Shown one piece after another: positions 45,381 to 55,449 of a stretch of 64,000 nucleotides of DNA. Made by a program: the position numbers and the translations under genes. The notes beneath the pieces were generated by a model. It had not been told where the DNA came from and searched no databases. It saw only the letters and a program-made list of their open reading frames with translations. Source of the stretch: Leptospira sp. 96542 (lineage in GTDB: Bacteria > Spirochaetota > Leptospiria > Leptospirales > Leptospiraceae); assembly GCA_029310945.1 (NCBI GenBank), contig JARJFC010000016.1, forward strand, positions 23,586-87,585, written 5' to 3'. Position 1 is the first letter of the stretch; each line of letters opens with the position of its first letter.

Positions 45381-46556
45381 ATGAAAGTCCACGAATACCA
45401 GGCCAAAGAAATCCTACGTAGACACAATGCCAATGTTCCATTCGGAAAGGTCATCGAAAACCTCGCTGACTTCGACAAGGCATATAACGAAGTTGTTCAA
45501 AAATCACCCGTAGTGGTGGTGAAAGCCCAAATCCATGCTGGTGGGCGTGGGAAAGGGGGTGGCGTCAAGGTCACGAAGACCAAAGACGACGCAAAAGCCG
45601 CTGCCGAAAAGATCCTAGGTATGCAACTAGTGACTGTACAAACAGGACCAGAAGGAAAAAAAGTCCTAAAAGTATACCTAGAACAAGGGATCGAAATCGC
45701 AAAAGAATACTATATCTCCATTCTTTTGGACAGAGCCATTCGTAAAACCATCATCATGGCTTCTACAGAAGGTGGGATGGAAATTGAAGAGGTGGCAGAA
45801 ACCCACCCTGAAAAAATCATCAAAATCCAGGTAGATCCAGGCATTGGAATCCAAGCATCCCAAATCAGAGAACTTGCCTTCGCTTTGGCAATCCCTGCAG
45901 AAGCACAAAAATCTTTTATGGCTCTCGTTTCTTCCATCTACACTGCGTACATCAAAGAAGATGCGGATATGTTGGAGATCAATCCACTCATCCTTACCAA
46001 ACAAAACGAGATCGTTGCGGGTGACTGCAAACTAGACCTAGACGAAAACGCACTCTACCGCCACCCCGACAATGAAGCACTCCGCGACATTTCAGAAGAA
46101 GATCCTTACGAAGTCAAAGCCAAAGAATTTAACCTTAACTATGTTAAATTGGATGGTAACATTGGTTGTATGGTGAACGGTGCTGGCCTTGCCATGGCAA
46201 CCATGGACATCGTTAAGTTAGCTGGCGCAGAACCTGCAAACTTTTTGGATGTTGGGGGCGGGGCAAACCCTGTGACTGTAGAAAACGGATTCCGCCTCAT
46301 CCTATCTGATCCGAATGTGAAAGGAATTTTTGTAAATATCTTCGGTGGAATCGTTCGTTGTGACCGCGTTGCCAATGGTGTCATTGAAGCAGCAAAAAAG
46401 GTAAACATCCATGTTCCTGTTGTGGTTCGATTGAAAGGAACCAATGCAGAAGAAGGTAAAAAGATCCTGAACGAATCAGGACTGAACATTGTGGGAGTGG
46501 ACGCACTCCGCGAAGCAGCAGACAAAATTGTTGAGCTGACTGGAAAGGGAAAATAG
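45381..46556 (+). CDS. sucC: Succinyl-CoA synthetase beta subunit
   Basis: The 391-residue ATP-grasp subunit of succinyl-CoA synthetase. [17 protein letters not shown] is the conserved N-terminus, [16 protein letters not shown] the ATP-grasp loop, and [15 protein letters not shown] the interface block with the alpha subunit. It forms succinate from succinyl-CoA in the TCA cycle while making ATP or GTP. sucD follows 9 bases downstream, giving the usual two-gene operon. Residue usage and length match the family fully. Confidence 0.97.
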   Translation: MKVHEYQAKEILRRHNANVPFGKVIENLADFDKAYNEVVQKSPVVVVKAQIHAGGRGKGGGVKVTKTKDDAKAAAEKILGMQLVTVQTGPEGKKVLKVYLEQGIEIAKEYYISILLDRAIRKTIIMASTEGGMEIEEVAETHPEKIIKIQVDPGIGIQASQIRELAFALAIPAEAQKSFMALVSSIYTAYIKEDADMLEINPLILTKQNEIVAGDCKLDLDENALYRHPDNEALRDISEEDPYEVKAKEFNLNYVKLDGNIGCMVNGAGLAMATMDIVKLAGAEPANFLDVGGGANPVTVENGFRLILSDPNVKGIFVNIFGGIVRCDRVANGVIEAAKKVNIHVPVVVRLKGTNAEEGKKILNESGLNIVGVDALREAADKIVELTGKGK

Positions 46557-46565
46557 GGAGAACGT

Positions 46566-47456
46566 ATGTCAGTACTTGTTGATGCAAATACAAAGGTAGT
46601 CGTACAAGGGATTACCGGTAAGGAAGGTTCCTTCCATGCCACTCAAATGTTGGAATACGGCACAAAGGTGGTTGCGGGAGTAACTCCAGGAAAGGGTGGC
46701 CAAACTTGGACATCAGAAACAGGAAAGACCGTTCCTGTTCGGAACACTATCAAAGACGCAATGAAAGAAGACGGTGCCAATGCGGCCATCATCTTCGTTC
46801 CACCTCCCTTTGCGGCGGATGCAATTTTGGAAGGGATTTTTGCTGAGATCCCACTCGTGGTCTGTATCACGGAAGGAATCCCTACCCACGATATGCTAAA
46901 AGTATACAGTGTCCTTCGTAATTCCAAAACAAAACTCGTTGGACCAAACTGCCCAGGGGTCATCAACCCAGGTGCCAAAGTAAAAATGGGGATCATGCCA
47001 GGTTTTATCCACAACCCAGGCAAAATTGGAATTGTATCTCGTTCAGGAACTCTCACTTACGAATCTGTGGCTTCCTTAACAAGTGCAGGTCTTGGCCAAT
47101 CCACATGCATCGGTATCGGTGGGGATCCAGTGCCCGGTATGAACCACACAGAAGCAGTTCGCCTCCTAAACGAGGATCCAGACACAGAAGGCATTGTGAT
47201 GATCGGTGAGATCGGTGGAACTTCAGAAGAAGAAGCAGCAGCGTACATCAAAGCCCATTGCAAAAAACCAGTGGTCGGATTCATTGCTGGCCAAACGGCT
47301 CCTCCAGGCAAACGGATGGGACATGCGGGTGCCATCATCTCTGGTGGGATGGGAACAGCCACTTCCAAAATTTCTGCAATGAAAGACGCTGGTATCAGCA
47401 TCTGCGCGCATATTGGTGAAGTGGGAGAAAAAATGAAGGCTGCCTTAAAAAAATAA
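46566..47456 (+). CDS. sucD: Succinyl-CoA synthetase alpha subunit
   Basis: The 296-residue alpha subunit. [18 protein letters not shown] is the CoA-binding loop, [19 protein letters not shown] a family block, and [15 protein letters not shown] carries the phosphohistidine. It pairs with SucC in the TCA cycle. An AGGGAGAAC ribosome site lies in the 9-base gap after sucC. No odd features seen. Confidence 0.97.
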   Translation: MSVLVDANTKVVVQGITGKEGSFHATQMLEYGTKVVAGVTPGKGGQTWTSETGKTVPVRNTIKDAMKEDGANAAIIFVPPPFAADAILEGIFAEIPLVVCITEGIPTHDMLKVYSVLRNSKTKLVGPNCPGVINPGAKVKMGIMPGFIHNPGKIGIVSRSGTLTYESVASLTSAGLGQSTCIGIGGDPVPGMNHTEAVRLLNEDPDTEGIVMIGEIGGTSEEEAAAYIKAHCKKPVVGFIAGQTAPPGKRMGHAGAIISGGMGTATSKISAMKDAGISICAHIGEVGEKMKAALKK

Positions 47457-47511
47457 GGCATTCGCAAAAAAAAAGGCTATTTTGTAGGAGTGGGGAGTCA
47501 GACTTGTAAAT

Positions 47512-49053
47512 ATGGAACGTCGTTCTAAAATTATATCGGTTTCTGTCTTCCTCATTTCTCTAGGCCTCTTGGCTGCAGAAGGTGCAAATGCTGGGTTTAC
47601 GCTCACGCTACGAGACGCAGTGCATTACGCTGTTGAAAACAACAGGGAGGTTATGCAGGCTCGTTTAGAACTAGCCAAGGCAGACACAGACCTCATGAAG
47701 TTTGGTAGTAAATTTTCTCTCCGTGCCCTTGCCGAAGCAGAGTTACAACAGAACAAACTTCCATTCAACCAAAACAATATTTTTACAGGGACCAAAACCC
47801 AAACCACTACTTATACTGCTGGTCTTGAAAAGTTATTCACAACGGGCACTTACTTCAAACTGGAAGCAAAATCCACTCGTTTCGATTCCAATGCCTTTGA
47901 AAACCAAAACCAAACCCCAGCAGGTTTTTCTGCCCTTGGCATACCACCGCTTTATACAGATACACTGTCTCTCACGATAGCACAGGATTTGTTAAAAAAT
48001 AGTTTTGGTTATAAAGACCGAAACTTGGAAAAAATATTAGAAAACCAAACAGAAATCATTCGTGACCAACTAGAAGAACAAGTAGCGGGCAAAGTTGTCG
48101 AAGCACTTGTTGATTATTGGAATTACTCAATCAAAGATTCAAGTTATAACACACTCGAACAGTTGTTAAAGAACACGAAAAATGTGAGAGACCTTACCAT
48201 TCGTAAACAAGGACTTGGTCTTTCAGAGTCATTTGAAGTGAACCAATGGAACGCCCTACTTTCCCAAGTGGAAGGACAGATGGCACAAGCCATGGCGGAA
48301 CGAGACGAAGCAAAACGTAAACTCATTCGTTCCCTCAATTTGCCTGAGGAAACTGAGTTCCAAAAGTCCACCCCTTTGGCAGAACAATTACCAACAGCTC
48401 TGGATTACAGCAAAGACATCGAGTATGCTTACAAACACCGTGCTGATTTCAAAAATATCCAAAAGAAAAGAGAAAATGCAGATTTGGCAATGAAAAATGC
48501 CAAAAATGATGCCCTACCTTCTCTCAAAGCAGCAGGAACTTACGGATACCAAGCTCAAAACTTACAAGGTCCAAGCGTCAATTACACGGATGCAGGCGCT
48601 GGCATCACTTCCTTTCGTTACCCTGTCATGCAAGGCTCTTTGGATCTGTCTTACCCCATTATGGACAAAGGTGTAAAAGTTGGGATTAGAGACGCAGAAA
48701 TCCAAAGACGACAAGTGAATTTGGAAGAGTCTGATCTCACCAAGTCAGTTGCAGATGATGTAAAAACGAGAATCGATATCTTAAAGGCTTCCTATAAAAT
48801 TATGGAAAATGCCAAAAAAACCGAAGAAGAATCCCGAAAATACTATGGTGGAGTGTTGCGTTCCTTCCAACAAGGAAGGTTCAATGCGTTGGCAGTGAAA
48901 AATGCTCTCGATACATATGTGCAAGACCAACTATCACTTGTTCGAGCAAAAGTAGATTTTAATATCAACTTACATAGGTATTACGTGTCAAAAAATGCTT
49001 TATTCGAAGAATACGGTGTTGATCGAAGTAAACTGCTTCCTGAAAACTTATAA
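47512..49053 (+). CDS. TolC-family outer membrane efflux protein
   Basis: A 513-residue TolC-type channel with a signal peptide (SKIISVSVFLISLGLLAAEG, cut near ANAG). The first helical repeat follows (LTLRDAVHYAVENNREVMQA), and a second begins near DYSKDIEYAYKHRADFKNIQ. Long coiled helices such as MAQAMAERDEAKRKLIRSLN make up the periplasmic tunnel. It exports drugs or proteins with an inner membrane pump. No pump genes are adjacent in the window. The next gene encodes an SH3 protein of unknown link. Confidence 0.9.
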   Translation: MERRSKIISVSVFLISLGLLAAEGANAGFTLTLRDAVHYAVENNREVMQARLELAKADTDLMKFGSKFSLRALAEAELQQNKLPFNQNNIFTGTKTQTTTYTAGLEKLFTTGTYFKLEAKSTRFDSNAFENQNQTPAGFSALGIPPLYTDTLSLTIAQDLLKNSFGYKDRNLEKILENQTEIIRDQLEEQVAGKVVEALVDYWNYSIKDSSYNTLEQLLKNTKNVRDLTIRKQGLGLSESFEVNQWNALLSQVEGQMAQAMAERDEAKRKLIRSLNLPEETEFQKSTPLAEQLPTALDYSKDIEYAYKHRADFKNIQKKRENADLAMKNAKNDALPSLKAAGTYGYQAQNLQGPSVNYTDAGAGITSFRYPVMQGSLDLSYPIMDKGVKVGIRDAEIQRRQVNLEESDLTKSVADDVKTRIDILKASYKIMENAKKTEEESRKYYGGVLRSFQQGRFNALAVKNALDTYVQDQLSLVRAKVDFNINLHRYYVSKNALFEEYGVDRSKLLPENL

Positions 49054-49077
49054 TCATTTCGCTCGGGGCTTATCAAA

Positions 49078-50544
49078 ATGATTCGCTCCCGAGTGTTCAT
49101 CGCCTTTGCCGTAATTTTTTTTCTTGGGGTGCTACTGACATACACCCTGGTTGATTTTCGCGAACAGGAAGACAAAGCTTTTGATTATTACCAATCAGAA
49201 GAATACGAAAAAGTCATTTCTCTTTATAATGATAAAAACCCTCCCAATTCCGAATTTGAAATTACGATCCTCTCGCAAACAATTTCACAACTAGAAAAAA
49301 AACTCAATGTCAACAATGCTGGTAAATGGAACCAAAAAGATTTACAGAAATTTTTAACGAAAAAGAAAGATTATAAAATTGAAGAATGGGAAACCACAAG
49401 GGGAATCTACCTACATATAGATGATCCCTATTTTCCAATGCTAAAAAAACATGGAGATGCATACAAAAGAGCACTCATCACCAAAATCCAAACAATACAA
49501 AAACCGATTCCGAAAAAGGAAGCCACCCAGTATTTACTCCTTCTCATCTTAGAGGATCCAAGAGGAATGGAAGAGTCTTATAGCAAAGCGCTCATCAATA
49601 TCCTAAATTTTCCCTTCGAACCCATTGGCGAAATCGAATCAGAATTTTTACTTGAGACCTTACATTTTTTAACATCATCCGCTAATTCAGATTTATACAA
49701 ACAAAACTATACTATCCGAGGCCAGAATGTAAATTTACGGTCAGGCCCAGGTCGTGAAAACCCAGAGATAGGAAAAGGAAATGATTCCGATTCTGCAATT
49801 TGTTTAGAGGAAGACCAAGGAAAAGAAACCATTGCTGGCATGGATGGGCAGTGGATGCGTTGTTACTTTCCGAAACTCGCAAAATCAGCATGGATTTTTT
49901 CAGGATTTTTAAAACAAGTTCCACATGACAATAGTTATGTTGACAATTTCCAAAAAAGGTTCAAAGCCATTGAAAATGAAGTGCGAATCGATTTTGAAGG
50001 TTGGAGTGGGTCTAAGATTCCGAGTAATTTTTTTGGAACCTACATTCCAAGAGAACCCGAACAGGAACTGGGTGAAACGGGATTTCCCATTTACGGGACT
50101 TCACCAAAAAATGAATCTTACCAAAGGATTTGCAAAAAAGTTGCCGGCGAAAAAAACTACTTTGAATTTTCTTTCCACCCTACTCACTCCAAAACTCCGA
50201 TTACATTTTTAGAAATTCATTTGGTATTTGCTGGTGCAAGTCACACTGCTTACACAATTTCTGCTGATTCCGAATCGATTTGGGTGAATAAAAATCGTTA
50301 TCTCCTCGACGGCGAAAAAAGAAGAGAAAATCTGTCCTTACACATTGAATCGAGAGAAAAGGATAAACTCCTAGGGAGTTTATGGAGAAGGAACACAGGG
50401 CTTCTCCTCGCTTTGCGATCAAATCCACTCGATTTGGAAACATTACAATCTGGTAAATACTCTTGGGAGATTTGTATACCGCAAGCGATCAAACCAACCC
50501 GAGAAAAAATTCTTTTATTTGAAGTGAGAACAGGAGTCCATTAA
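49078..50544 (+). CDS. Membrane-anchored protein with bacterial SH3 domain
   Basis: A 488-residue protein with one N-terminal helix (VFIAFAVIFFLGVLLTYTLV) and a periplasmic remainder. Residues about 215-280 are a bacterial SH3 domain (RGQNVNLRSGPGRENPEIG, then AWIFSGFLKQVP), which usually binds cell-wall peptides. The first part (DYYQSEEYEKVISLYNDKN) looks TPR-like. The C-terminal half is unrecognised. It lies 24 bases after the TolC gene and could be part of the same unit. Confidence 0.75.
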   Translation: MIRSRVFIAFAVIFFLGVLLTYTLVDFREQEDKAFDYYQSEEYEKVISLYNDKNPPNSEFEITILSQTISQLEKKLNVNNAGKWNQKDLQKFLTKKKDYKIEEWETTRGIYLHIDDPYFPMLKKHGDAYKRALITKIQTIQKPIPKKEATQYLLLLILEDPRGMEESYSKALINILNFPFEPIGEIESEFLLETLHFLTSSANSDLYKQNYTIRGQNVNLRSGPGRENPEIGKGNDSDSAICLEEDQGKETIAGMDGQWMRCYFPKLAKSAWIFSGFLKQVPHDNSYVDNFQKRFKAIENEVRIDFEGWSGSKIPSNFFGTYIPREPEQELGETGFPIYGTSPKNESYQRICKKVAGEKNYFEFSFHPTHSKTPITFLEIHLVFAGASHTAYTISADSESIWVNKNRYLLDGEKRRENLSLHIESREKDKLLGSLWRRNTGLLLALRSNPLDLETLQSGKYSWEICIPQAIKPTREKILLFEVRTGVH

Positions 50545-50559
50545 TTTAAGGAGGAGCCA

Positions 50560-50853
50560 ATGGCAACATACGACTACCAATGTAAAACCTGCGGGAAACA
50601 ATTTGAACATGTACAATCCATGAAAGAGGATGCTCTTACCGAATGCCTCTGTGGACAAAAGGGAACTGTGGAACGTATGATCACGGGTACAGCTGGAATC
50701 ATCTTCAAGGGAACTGGTTTTTATGTGACGGATTACAAAAAGGATGCAAACAAACCAACCCCTTCAACAGGACCTGCAGTTAGTAGCCCGACTACAAGCC
50801 CAGAACCAGTAACAAGTTCTGAACCTGCCAAAAAAGTTTCACAAGATACCTAG
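50560..50853 (+). CDS. FmdB-family zinc ribbon protein
   Basis: A 97-residue protein with the FmdB zinc ribbon: MATYDYQCKTCGKQFEHVQS, then ECLCGQKGTVERMI, giving the four Cys. The signature IFKGTGFYVTDYKKD follows. The C-terminal 35 residues are a low-complexity Pro/Ser/Thr tail (TSPEPVTSSEPAKK). FmdB relatives are thought to be small regulatory or metal-handling proteins; the role here is unknown. A strong AAGGAGGAG ribosome site is present. Confidence 0.9.
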   Translation: MATYDYQCKTCGKQFEHVQSMKEDALTECLCGQKGTVERMITGTAGIIFKGTGFYVTDYKKDANKPTPSTGPAVSSPTTSPEPVTSSEPAKKVSQDT

Positions 50854-50856
50854 TTT

Positions 50857-51720
50857 ATGTTTGGCGGAAGGCTTGCCATCATCGCGGGGGGTGGAGAACT
50901 CCCCCACATCGGTATGAAAGAAGCACTGGCCGCAGGCGAAGATCCTTTATTTTTAGCCATCAAGGAATCTGATTTTGAACCTAGGGAATTTATAGATCGA
51001 ACCATACCAGTACATATAACCCAAGTGGGTAAAATTTTAAAAACCATCAAACACGAAAAAATCAAAAGAATTTTGATGCTTGGAAAGGTAAGAAAGGATC
51101 TTCTCTTTCAAAAGTTGAAATTTGACTTAAAAGCACTTTCGATCCTCGCAAAAACAATCAATCGAAATGATTATCCCATCTTCCTAGCCATTGCCGACGA
51201 ATTTGAATCGATGGGAGTGAAAGTGATTTCACAAAAGACCTACTTACAATCCTTACTCTTGCCTGAGGGACGTTACACTCCAAAAAAATTTTCAAAGGAT
51301 GAATTGAAAGACATTGGTTTTGGAATGATGTATGCAGAAAAAATGGCAGACTTAGACATTGGCCAGATGGTTGTGGTTTGCGACGAATCCGTCATTGCGG
51401 TAGAAGCAGTCGAAGGAACCGATGTTACCATCAGGCGAGGTGGTGAGTACACCAAAAAGAAGGGAAACGCAGTGGTTTGCAAAAGCCCAAAGTCCAAACA
51501 GGACGAAAGGTTTGATCTCCCGACTGTTGGGATACATACCTTCCAGGTAATGTTGGAAAGTGGTTGCAAAACACTTTGTATCCGCGAAGGGGAAACCTTG
51601 GTTGTGGATCCAGAAAGAGTTGTGGAGTTTGCTTCCAAACATAAATTAAATTTTTCTGTGATCGGAAAATCAGGAACGAAGGTACTCAATGGCAACCAAA
51701 AAAAAATCCCCAAACTCTGA
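50857..51720 (+). CDS. lpxI: UDP-2,3-diacylglucosamine pyrophosphatase LpxI
   Basis: The 287-residue LpxI (DUF1009) hydrolase. LAIIAGGGELPHIGMKEALA opens the Rossmann-like N-terminal domain, and EGRYTPKKFSKDELKDIGFG and VVCDESVIAVEAVEGTDVTI follow as in LpxI. The C-terminal DLPTVGIHTFQVMLESG lies in the metal-binding half. It cleaves UDP-2,3-diacylglucosamine to lipid X and UMP. LpxB, which joins lipid X to another UDP-diacylglucosamine, is encoded next with a 32-base overlap, so consecutive steps are coupled. Confidence 0.93.
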   Translation: MFGGRLAIIAGGGELPHIGMKEALAAGEDPLFLAIKESDFEPREFIDRTIPVHITQVGKILKTIKHEKIKRILMLGKVRKDLLFQKLKFDLKALSILAKTINRNDYPIFLAIADEFESMGVKVISQKTYLQSLLLPEGRYTPKKFSKDELKDIGFGMMYAEKMADLDIGQMVVVCDESVIAVEAVEGTDVTIRRGGEYTKKKGNAVVCKSPKSKQDERFDLPTVGIHTFQVMLESGCKTLCIREGETLVVDPERVVEFASKHKLNFSVIGKSGTKVLNGNQKKIPKL

Positions 51721-52936
51721 TCCCAAAGAAAACATCCTCGTAATCGCAGGTGAACATTCGGGAGACTTACTTGGCGCTGATCTATTAGCGGAATTACGTA
51801 ACCTCGAACCTGAATTTTCTTTTTACGGGGTTGGTGGTGAAGGTATGATCCACCAAGGCCTTGAGTCTATGGAAGAACTAGAACGTTTGAGTGTGATTGG
51901 ATTTTCGGAAGCCATTCAAAAATATAGTTTTTTAAGAAAACTTTTCTACCGTGTTTTAGAAGAAACAAAAATACGAAAACCAAAACTAGCTATCCTCATC
52001 GACTATCCAGGTTTTAACCTCCGTTTAGCGAAAGAACTAAAAAAAATAGGGATCCATTCTGTATTTTATGTGAGCCCTCAAATTTGGGCATGGAAATTCA
52101 AACGTATCTTTTTTATCAAAGAACATATTGCCCTTATGCTTACCCTTTTTAAATTCGAGGAAACGATTTACCTAGAATATGGGGTCAATGCAAAATTTGT
52201 GGGCCATCCCATCACCAAAAGAATTCCAGAAAAATTAAAAAAAGAACCGCAAATTACAGAACTTTTACAGAAAAAAGAATCCACATTTGTCGTTGGTCTA
52301 CTCCCTGGGTCCAGAAAGGGGGAAATTAGGAAATTATTGAAGCCGATTTTAGAAACAGCTCTTCTCCTCCACCAAAAGTTTGTAGAAGAGAAAAAGAAAA
52401 TTATTTTTCTTTTGCCGAATATAAATGCGAAAGAAGAAAAATACATTTTAGAGGAAATTCAGAAAGTAAAAAACTCCGACCCCGAAATTCAGATTCATTA
52501 CTTATGGAACGCCTCACTTCGGGTTATGAGCGAAAGTGATTTACTACTCATTGCTTCTGGAACTGCCACACTCGAAGGCCTTTATTTTGAAACACCGATG
52601 GTCATTTTATACAAAGTGAGTTTATTCACTTATTTTTTAGGATCCCTACTCATGCGCTCTAAATACATTGGGTTAGCAAATATACTATCTTCACAAGAAG
52701 TTGCCCGCGAACTCACGCAAAACGAATGTAGACCTGAGTATATTTTTGCAGAAGCATACCAAATCCTTACGAATAAAAAGCTAAATCAAAAAATCAAATT
52801 GATACTGCATGAAACCAAAGAAAGAGAACTTGGAACCACAAATGGATCCAAAAAAGCAGCAAAAGAAATCCAAAATTTACTGCGGAGTCATTCGAACGAG
52901 CCGAACCACACGGTTTTGCCAAGTTCCAATCCATGA
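51689..52936 (+). CDS. lpxB: Lipid-A-disaccharide synthase
   Basis: A 415-residue GT19 enzyme that makes the lipid A disaccharide. LVIAGEHSGDLLGADLLAEL, FYVSPQIWAWKFKRI, LLPGSRKGEIRKL and LIASGTATLEGLYF are the diagnostic blocks in order. The first 12 residues (MATKKKSPNSDP) and the last 20 extend past the core. It works on the inner membrane face. The 3' end overlaps the convergent lipoprotein gene by 60 bases. lpxI is directly upstream, so this pair is a lipid A unit. Confidence 0.95.
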   Translation: MATKKKSPNSDPKENILVIAGEHSGDLLGADLLAELRNLEPEFSFYGVGGEGMIHQGLESMEELERLSVIGFSEAIQKYSFLRKLFYRVLEETKIRKPKLAILIDYPGFNLRLAKELKKIGIHSVFYVSPQIWAWKFKRIFFIKEHIALMLTLFKFEETIYLEYGVNAKFVGHPITKRIPEKLKKEPQITELLQKKESTFVVGLLPGSRKGEIRKLLKPILETALLLHQKFVEEKKKIIFLLPNINAKEEKYILEEIQKVKNSDPEIQIHYLWNASLRVMSESDLLLIASGTATLEGLYFETPMVILYKVSLFTYFLGSLLMRSKYIGLANILSSQEVARELTQNECRPEYIFAEAYQILTNKKLNQKIKLILHETKERELGTTNGSKKAAKEIQNLLRSHSNEPNHTVLPSSNP

Positions 52937-53236
52937 ATTAGGTTTCATATCGCTGTATAAAAAATAACCAGACAAAGTTTCTTCGTCTAAGGCCTGGACT
53001 CTGACGCCAAGAGAGTCTAACTCTAGTTTGTATTCAAAACCTAAATTTGAAACAACTTTATTGTCCACTATTTGGAATTCCAGTTTTTGTTCAGCACCTT
53101 CCCATTCGAGAATCCATTCACCTGAAAGGTCTGGAATTTTCGAAAGTTCTGGGGCGGTATCTGCTGGATTTACATCCTTACCACAGGAAATAGATAAAAA
53201 AACGAGAACAAAACCTATGGTTATTTGATTGTACAT
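52877..53236 (-). CDS. Small lipoprotein of unknown function
   Basis: A 119-residue lipoprotein: signal ITIGFVLVFLSI, then lipobox Cys in SISCGKD. The mature part is a small beta-rich domain (DLSGEWILEWEGAEQKLEFQ) like lipocalin-type envelope proteins. It overlaps the AsmA-like gene end by 16 bases and lpxB by 60 bases, convergently. No family is recognised. Confidence 0.7.
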   Translation of the reverse strand: MYNQITIGFVLVFLSISCGKDVNPADTAPELSKIPDLSGEWILEWEGAEQKLEFQIVDNKVVSNLGFEYKLELDSLGVRVQALDEETLSGYFLYSDMKPNSWIGTWQNRVVRLVRMTPQ

Positions 53237-55449
53237 TTATTATCCTCTTCGGAAATCGCAAAATTACCACGAACTTCACCTATGTTTCCATAAAGTGAAA
53301 ACGCAAAAAATCCAGATTTGTTGCTCCCATACCCGCTGCGAATGTCGATATTTTGACCTTCGATTACCATATTCCGAATATAGTCAGTTTCAAAATAATG
53401 GTCTAAATCAAATTCCAGCCGGAATGGTTTGTTCCAAATTTCTTTCGGAATGGTTAGATTTGTAAATATATCTGAATTTTTCAAATTAACATCAAATAAT
53501 TTAAGGCTATAACTTACCCTTGCGTCTTTGTGGATTGTATAATAGTCACTACCCACACTTGTAAATCCATAATCCAAACTCACTCGAGAAGGATAAAGAT
53601 CCACTCCACATAAATTCATCCAAGATTCACTCCAAGGATATTCTACTAAATTTAACGAAAATAATAAGTTCGGAGTTTTACTCGCATAATACGAGATAAG
53701 TGACAATTTTGAATTTTCTTGCCCTAAAGGTAAATTCAATTGAAAACGCCCGTCTCTCACAACCAAACTTCCTTTGGTTTCTCCTAAATTTTTTGCTCCA
53801 GAGTATGGATAAAAAGCATTAAAAACAATGGCCAAATCAAAGTTCATCGATTCCAAAAAGTATTTATAAACTTTTTTTTGGTAAAAGTATTCATCTGGAA
53901 TCAATTTTTCTTGCCTTTCTTTGATTTCTTCGACAGTATCTTTTTTCCAATCAAAATAGAGTTTATTCCAATCATTTGCAGTTATACTTTGTGCAAAAAT
54001 ACTACCCTTTGTTTTGGAATACATAGGATAATAGAAACTGCCATCTATTTTTTTTGCTTTTGACCATTCTGCATCCCCAACTAAATTAAGTTTGGTTGGT
54101 TTATCGAAAACTTCAGAATTTAAATTCAATTCCCAGTGGTTGTTTTCGTCAAATTTTAGAGCAAAATCACCATTCCTTAAATTTAAAAATTCCGAATTCC
54201 ATTCCAAATTAGAACCCTGGATTTCACCGAGTATATCAAACCACTTGTTTTTTTCGCCTGTTTCTAAAATTTGGAAACTACCCTTTAATCCTCCTTTCAA
54301 AGGAAAAAGAGACGACCCAGAAAGATCTGTTATATGATCCGTTATTTGTTCTAAACCTGAAATTTTAAATTCAATTTTCCTTTGAACAAGAGGTTCTTTT
54401 GCGGTAACAGTTTCAGCAGTGACCCCAATCAAAAAATCGAAAGAAGAAAATATTCGTTCTTCCTTGGTGTTCGTAAAATAAAACTTCTCCTGGAATCGAA
54501 AACTATCCAAAAGAAAATTTGGAAAAAATGGAAGTGGGATGATGGAATTTTCAAATTCAACATTTCCAGAAATCACATAGGATTCTGATTTTTTTTTCTC
54601 AACACGTCCTTCTCCCGTGAGCACTGCTGAATGCACAACCGATCCAAAAAGATAATTTGTAAAAAGTAATGCTTCATCCGATGGAAAATTTTTCCATTTG
54701 ATATCAAATCGATATTCATCCAAATCGGATTCATGGAAAAATCCCTCACCACTAATCCTTGTTGTGTTGGGTATCCAAAACCAACCATTGTCATATGATG
54801 TGTAAATGGTCTTGTTTTTTCGGTAGAGGAAAATATCCCAACCTTCTTTCCAATCGAGGACTGTGGAATTTTCTTTTTTTAAAGTAATCCTCGTGTCATG
54901 AAATCGAATGTCTTTGACTTTGGTTGTACGTAAATATCCAAGCAATTGATCTTGTAAATTATCACCATCACCTAACACAAGCTGGGCGCCATAAAAATCC
55001 ACACGTTCAACTTTGGGAGTATTTTTAAAATAATTGGATAGGCGGAAAGTTACCTTTTTTACCTTCAAAAGATGTTCGTTGAACGAAAAATCTTCCTCTT
55101 GCGAGATAACGAGGTCTTCCAAAATCAAACCTTCTCTGAGCGAAAAATCGAGAACGCCAATATCAACAGCGCGACCTAGTTCTTTGTTTATGACTGTGGT
55201 TATGATCTTTCTGAGTTCAGTGAGTGGAATTCGGTAATTTCGAATGTAAAATTCAAATAGGAAATAAACAAATACAAAGGATAAGAAGACAAAGCCAAGG
55301 GATAAAAAAGAGAGGAAAACCCGTCTATGTTTGGTTGTGAAAACAAAAAAGCGGGCGATCGGATCCCTTACATCCCAAAGGGACCTAAGGGTTTTCAAAC
55401 GTTCCAAAAAGTTTAGAGTTTGCCCTCCGGCTGGAGAACTTCCAAACAC
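53221..55449 (-). CDS. AsmA-like envelope protein
   Basis: A 742-residue protein with one N-terminal helix (VFLSFLSLGFVFLSFVFVYF), then a long repetitive beta domain. The helix is followed by ELGRAVDIGVLDFSLREGLI, typical of AsmA, YhdP and TamB relatives that carry phospholipid between membranes. Most of the rest is beta-strand repeats. The start is uncertain: GTG at 55449 or TTG at 55407; both lie near the upstream lipoprotein stop. It probably acts in lipid transport to the outer membrane. Next to lpxI-lpxB that is fitting, but on the other strand. Confidence 0.8.
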   Translation of the reverse strand: MFGSSPAGGQTLNFLERLKTLRSLWDVRDPIARFFVFTTKHRRVFLSFLSLGFVFLSFVFVYFLFEFYIRNYRIPLTELRKIITTVINKELGRAVDIGVLDFSLREGLILEDLVISQEEDFSFNEHLLKVKKVTFRLSNYFKNTPKVERVDFYGAQLVLGDGDNLQDQLLGYLRTTKVKDIRFHDTRITLKKENSTVLDWKEGWDIFLYRKNKTIYTSYDNGWFWIPNTTRISGEGFFHESDLDEYRFDIKWKNFPSDEALLFTNYLFGSVVHSAVLTGEGRVEKKKSESYVISGNVEFENSIIPLPFFPNFLLDSFRFQEKFYFTNTKEERIFSSFDFLIGVTAETVTAKEPLVQRKIEFKISGLEQITDHITDLSGSSLFPLKGGLKGSFQILETGEKNKWFDILGEIQGSNLEWNSEFLNLRNGDFALKFDENNHWELNLNSEVFDKPTKLNLVGDAEWSKAKKIDGSFYYPMYSKTKGSIFAQSITANDWNKLYFDWKKDTVEEIKERQEKLIPDEYFYQKKVYKYFLESMNFDLAIVFNAFYPYSGAKNLGETKGSLVVRDGRFQLNLPLGQENSKLSLISYYASKTPNLLFSLNLVEYPWSESWMNLCGVDLYPSRVSLDYGFTSVGSDYYTIHKDARVSYSLKLFDVNLKNSDIFTNLTIPKEIWNKPFRLEFDLDHYFETDYIRNMVIEGQNIDIRSGYGSNKSGFFAFSLYGNIGEVRGNFAISEEDNKCTIK

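Noticed and set aside
46139..46642. 167-residue open frame on the minus strand
   Set aside because: Antisense shadow of the sucC-sucD junction; low-complexity translation, no family.
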